From NCBI GenBank assembly GCA_964399235.1, contig CAYNQC010000012.1:1-22698 (forward strand): DNA of 22,698 bases. Direction: 5' to 3'. The notes below the pieces were generated by a model. The model saw only the letters and a program-made list of their open reading frames with translations. It searched no databases and was not told the DNA's origin. Origin of the DNA: DASPPK01 sp964399235. GTDB taxonomy: Archaea; Thermoproteota; Bathyarchaeia; Bathyarchaeales; Bathycorpusculaceae. Made by a program: the position numbers and the translations under genes. Positions 21,461 through 22,698 of this stretch are shown here, in pieces. Each line of letters starts with the position of its first letter. Position 1 is the stretch's first letter.

Positions 21461-22639
21461 TCATTCGTCTCCAAGCTCTTCAAGACCCCCGTCAGGCTCA
21501 TGGAAAAACTCCTTCGAACGTCGGTGAATGACGAATGTTATCAGCACTGATGCCACTCCGATCAGTATTCCGATGATCACTGCGAGAACAATCCTCTCCG
21601 ACCCAGAGTTCTCCGTCAGTAATTCCGACACTGAGACGAAGATTTGGCGAGACCAAGCAACAGTAACTATCAACGCACCATTGCGTAGGAGACGAGAGTC
21701 GCGTTCAAGATACCATCTGATGGCCCTGCCCAAGAGAGTGACGCACACACCGATGACAATGAATGTGGCAGCGTCTCCGATGAAAAAGCCTGCAACGCGT
21801 GGCAAGATAGACAGATAACCCATTATGTCTTGTTGAGGCGTGACCTCCACAGCCGCTCGCACCGCCCCGAGATAGGCACCCAGAACTATTACCAAGGCTC
21901 CTGCGATCGCAGAGTAGCTGGAAATTTGCACCCGAAGGGGAGGAGGAGAATACTCCTTCACCCACCTGTAGAACGCCTTGGCCATTCTGTCTACTCCGAA
22001 ACCTTTTATCAGTAGAAACATGCTGAGAACGAACACGAAAGCTATGACATAGTATTGGACCCAACCGACAAGAGCAAAAACAGCCAAAATCAGAATAAGC
22101 AACCCAGGTAAGCCGAGTACAATTCGCGAGTAGCGTGGATTGTCCACCAAGGTCTTGAGGTATCGAGAGAAAAGAGCAGCAGTCTCTTCGATGGATTCGC
22201 TGTGCTTGACTACTATTCGCCTGACCGACGACACCGGTACTCTCGACTGCACAACTGGCAAGACAGCTTCATCAGAATATCCGTCTGTGACAAGAATCAC
22301 TTCGCTCGCAGAAAATGAGCCAAGTAGGTCATTCAGTTCGGCGACGACTTTTCTATCTGCACTTATGCCGCCGAGCTCTGAACCTGAAAGGGTTGCTATT
22401 TCGATGACCTCTTCTGGCTTGCCTTCTGTCTTGAGTCGGTCATAAATTCGAATTGCCTCGAACATGGCGTTGGCGTCGGGTTCTTCGGGGTCTTTCAAAG
22501 CCAAAGACACGGCAGAATTGAGGTTTTCTTCTCTACCAATGACTGGTGTTTTGACCCCAGCCTTGGTCCCTAAATCGCCGTCTCTGTCCACACACAGAAT
22601 AAGAATGCGTTTCTGCCCATTCTTAACGTCATTCTTCAT
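21461..22639 (-). CDS. DUF373 family membrane protein
   Basis: This 392-residue archaeal protein has a soluble N-terminal part of about 170 residues and a membrane part. The start region ILILCVDRDGDLGTKAGVKT, ENLNSAVSLALKDPEEPDAN and LVTDGYSDEAVLPVVQSRVP are the conserved blocks of DUF373. Hydrophobic segments lie at about 173-192, 193-212, 240-262, 283-303 and 349-371, with one weaker candidate near 320. The C-terminus is acidic (EPDGGLEELGDE). The function is unknown; the family is nearly confined to archaea. The start is ATG 22639, preceded by a weak GAG and a box A at 22676-22685. The cis-prenyltransferase gene follows on the same strand. Confidence 0.88.
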   Translation of the reverse strand: MKNDVKNGQKRILILCVDRDGDLGTKAGVKTPVIGREENLNSAVSLALKDPEEPDANAMFEAIRIYDRLKTEGKPEEVIEIATLSGSELGGISADRKVVAELNDLLGSFSASEVILVTDGYSDEAVLPVVQSRVPVSSVRRIVVKHSESIEETAALFSRYLKTLVDNPRYSRIVLGLPGLLILILAVFALVGWVQYYVIAFVFVLSMFLLIKGFGVDRMAKAFYRWVKEYSPPPLRVQISSYSAIAGALVIVLGAYLGAVRAAVEVTPQQDIMGYLSILPRVAGFFIGDAATFIVIGVCVTLLGRAIRWYLERDSRLLRNGALIVTVAWSRQIFVSVSELLTENSGSERIVLAVIIGILIGVASVLITFVIHRRSKEFFHEPDGGLEELGDE

Positions 22640-22675
22640 TTGTATCTCGTTGTTACAGTATACTTGTGCAAGTTC

Positions 22676-22685
22676 ACTTTAAGTT
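22676..22685 (-). promoter_or_regulatory. Box A for the DUF373 gene
   Basis: The minus strand reads AACTTAAAGT about 41 bp before ATG 22639. The remaining bases to the window end show nothing. Confidence 0.45.
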
Positions 22686-22698
22686 TACGGACAAGGAG

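Noticed and set aside
1..22698. tRNA, rRNA, CRISPR array or insertion sequence
   Set aside because: Intergenic regions were read on both strands; no T-arm-like sequence, regularly spaced repeats, transposase or terminal repeats were found.

Overview
This window looks like a chromosomal piece of an uncultured archaeon, most likely from the Thermoproteota/Candidatus Bathyarchaeia neighbourhood. The support is: A/T-rich box-A (TATA) elements about 25-30 bp before many starts; frequent TTG and GTG starts; a crenarchaeal-type single-stranded DNA-binding protein with one OB fold and an RGG-like tail; a DUF373 membrane protein beside a cis-prenyltransferase; an archaeal YchF-type GTPase with a TGS domain; and a secreted TasA-like beta protein. 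The lineage is inferred from family content, not from a marker gene. No rRNA, tRNA, insertion sequence or CRISPR array was found. A run of 100 N marks an assembly gap.

Layout. 1-3634: an edge-truncated unknown gene, single-stranded DNA-binding protein, malic enzyme, a membrane protein with a helix-hairpin-helix-like tail, and a small basic protein. 3736-5738: a PPC/DUF296 protein, a RimI-like acetyltransferase and a UPF0104-type membrane protein. 5892-8093: an HD-domain protein, a ParB-HTH-ASCH fusion and a small HEYLH metallopeptidase-like protein. 8323-11308: a CoA-binding protein, CTP synthase, a zinc-ribbon membrane protein and a possible PUA-like protein. 11604-16739: a leftward metabolic block encoding E1-alpha, E1-beta and E2 of a 2-oxoacid/acetoin dehydrogenase complex, followed by a zinc alcohol dehydrogenase, a Nudix hydrolase and a second zinc alcohol dehydrogenase. 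16931-19215: a secreted TasA-like protein and a membrane-anchored transglutaminase-like protein. 19319-22639: the YchF-type GTPase, cis-prenyltransferase and DUF373 protein.

How the genes may work together. The dehydrogenase block resembles bacterial acetoin/2,3-butanediol gene sets: the E1-alpha fragment is of the AcoA-like type and two MDR dehydrogenases follow. The substrate is not proven, and neither E3 nor a lipoate ligase is present. Two long inverted repeats lie in the divergent promoter between this block and the secreted-protein gene, as expected for binding sites of a dimeric regulator. The cis-prenyltransferase, DUF373 and UPF0104-type genes are all membrane or lipid related, but nothing in the sequence ties them into one pathway. 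The most unusual protein is the ParB-HTH-ASCH fusion at 6520-7530, which has no ParA partner here.
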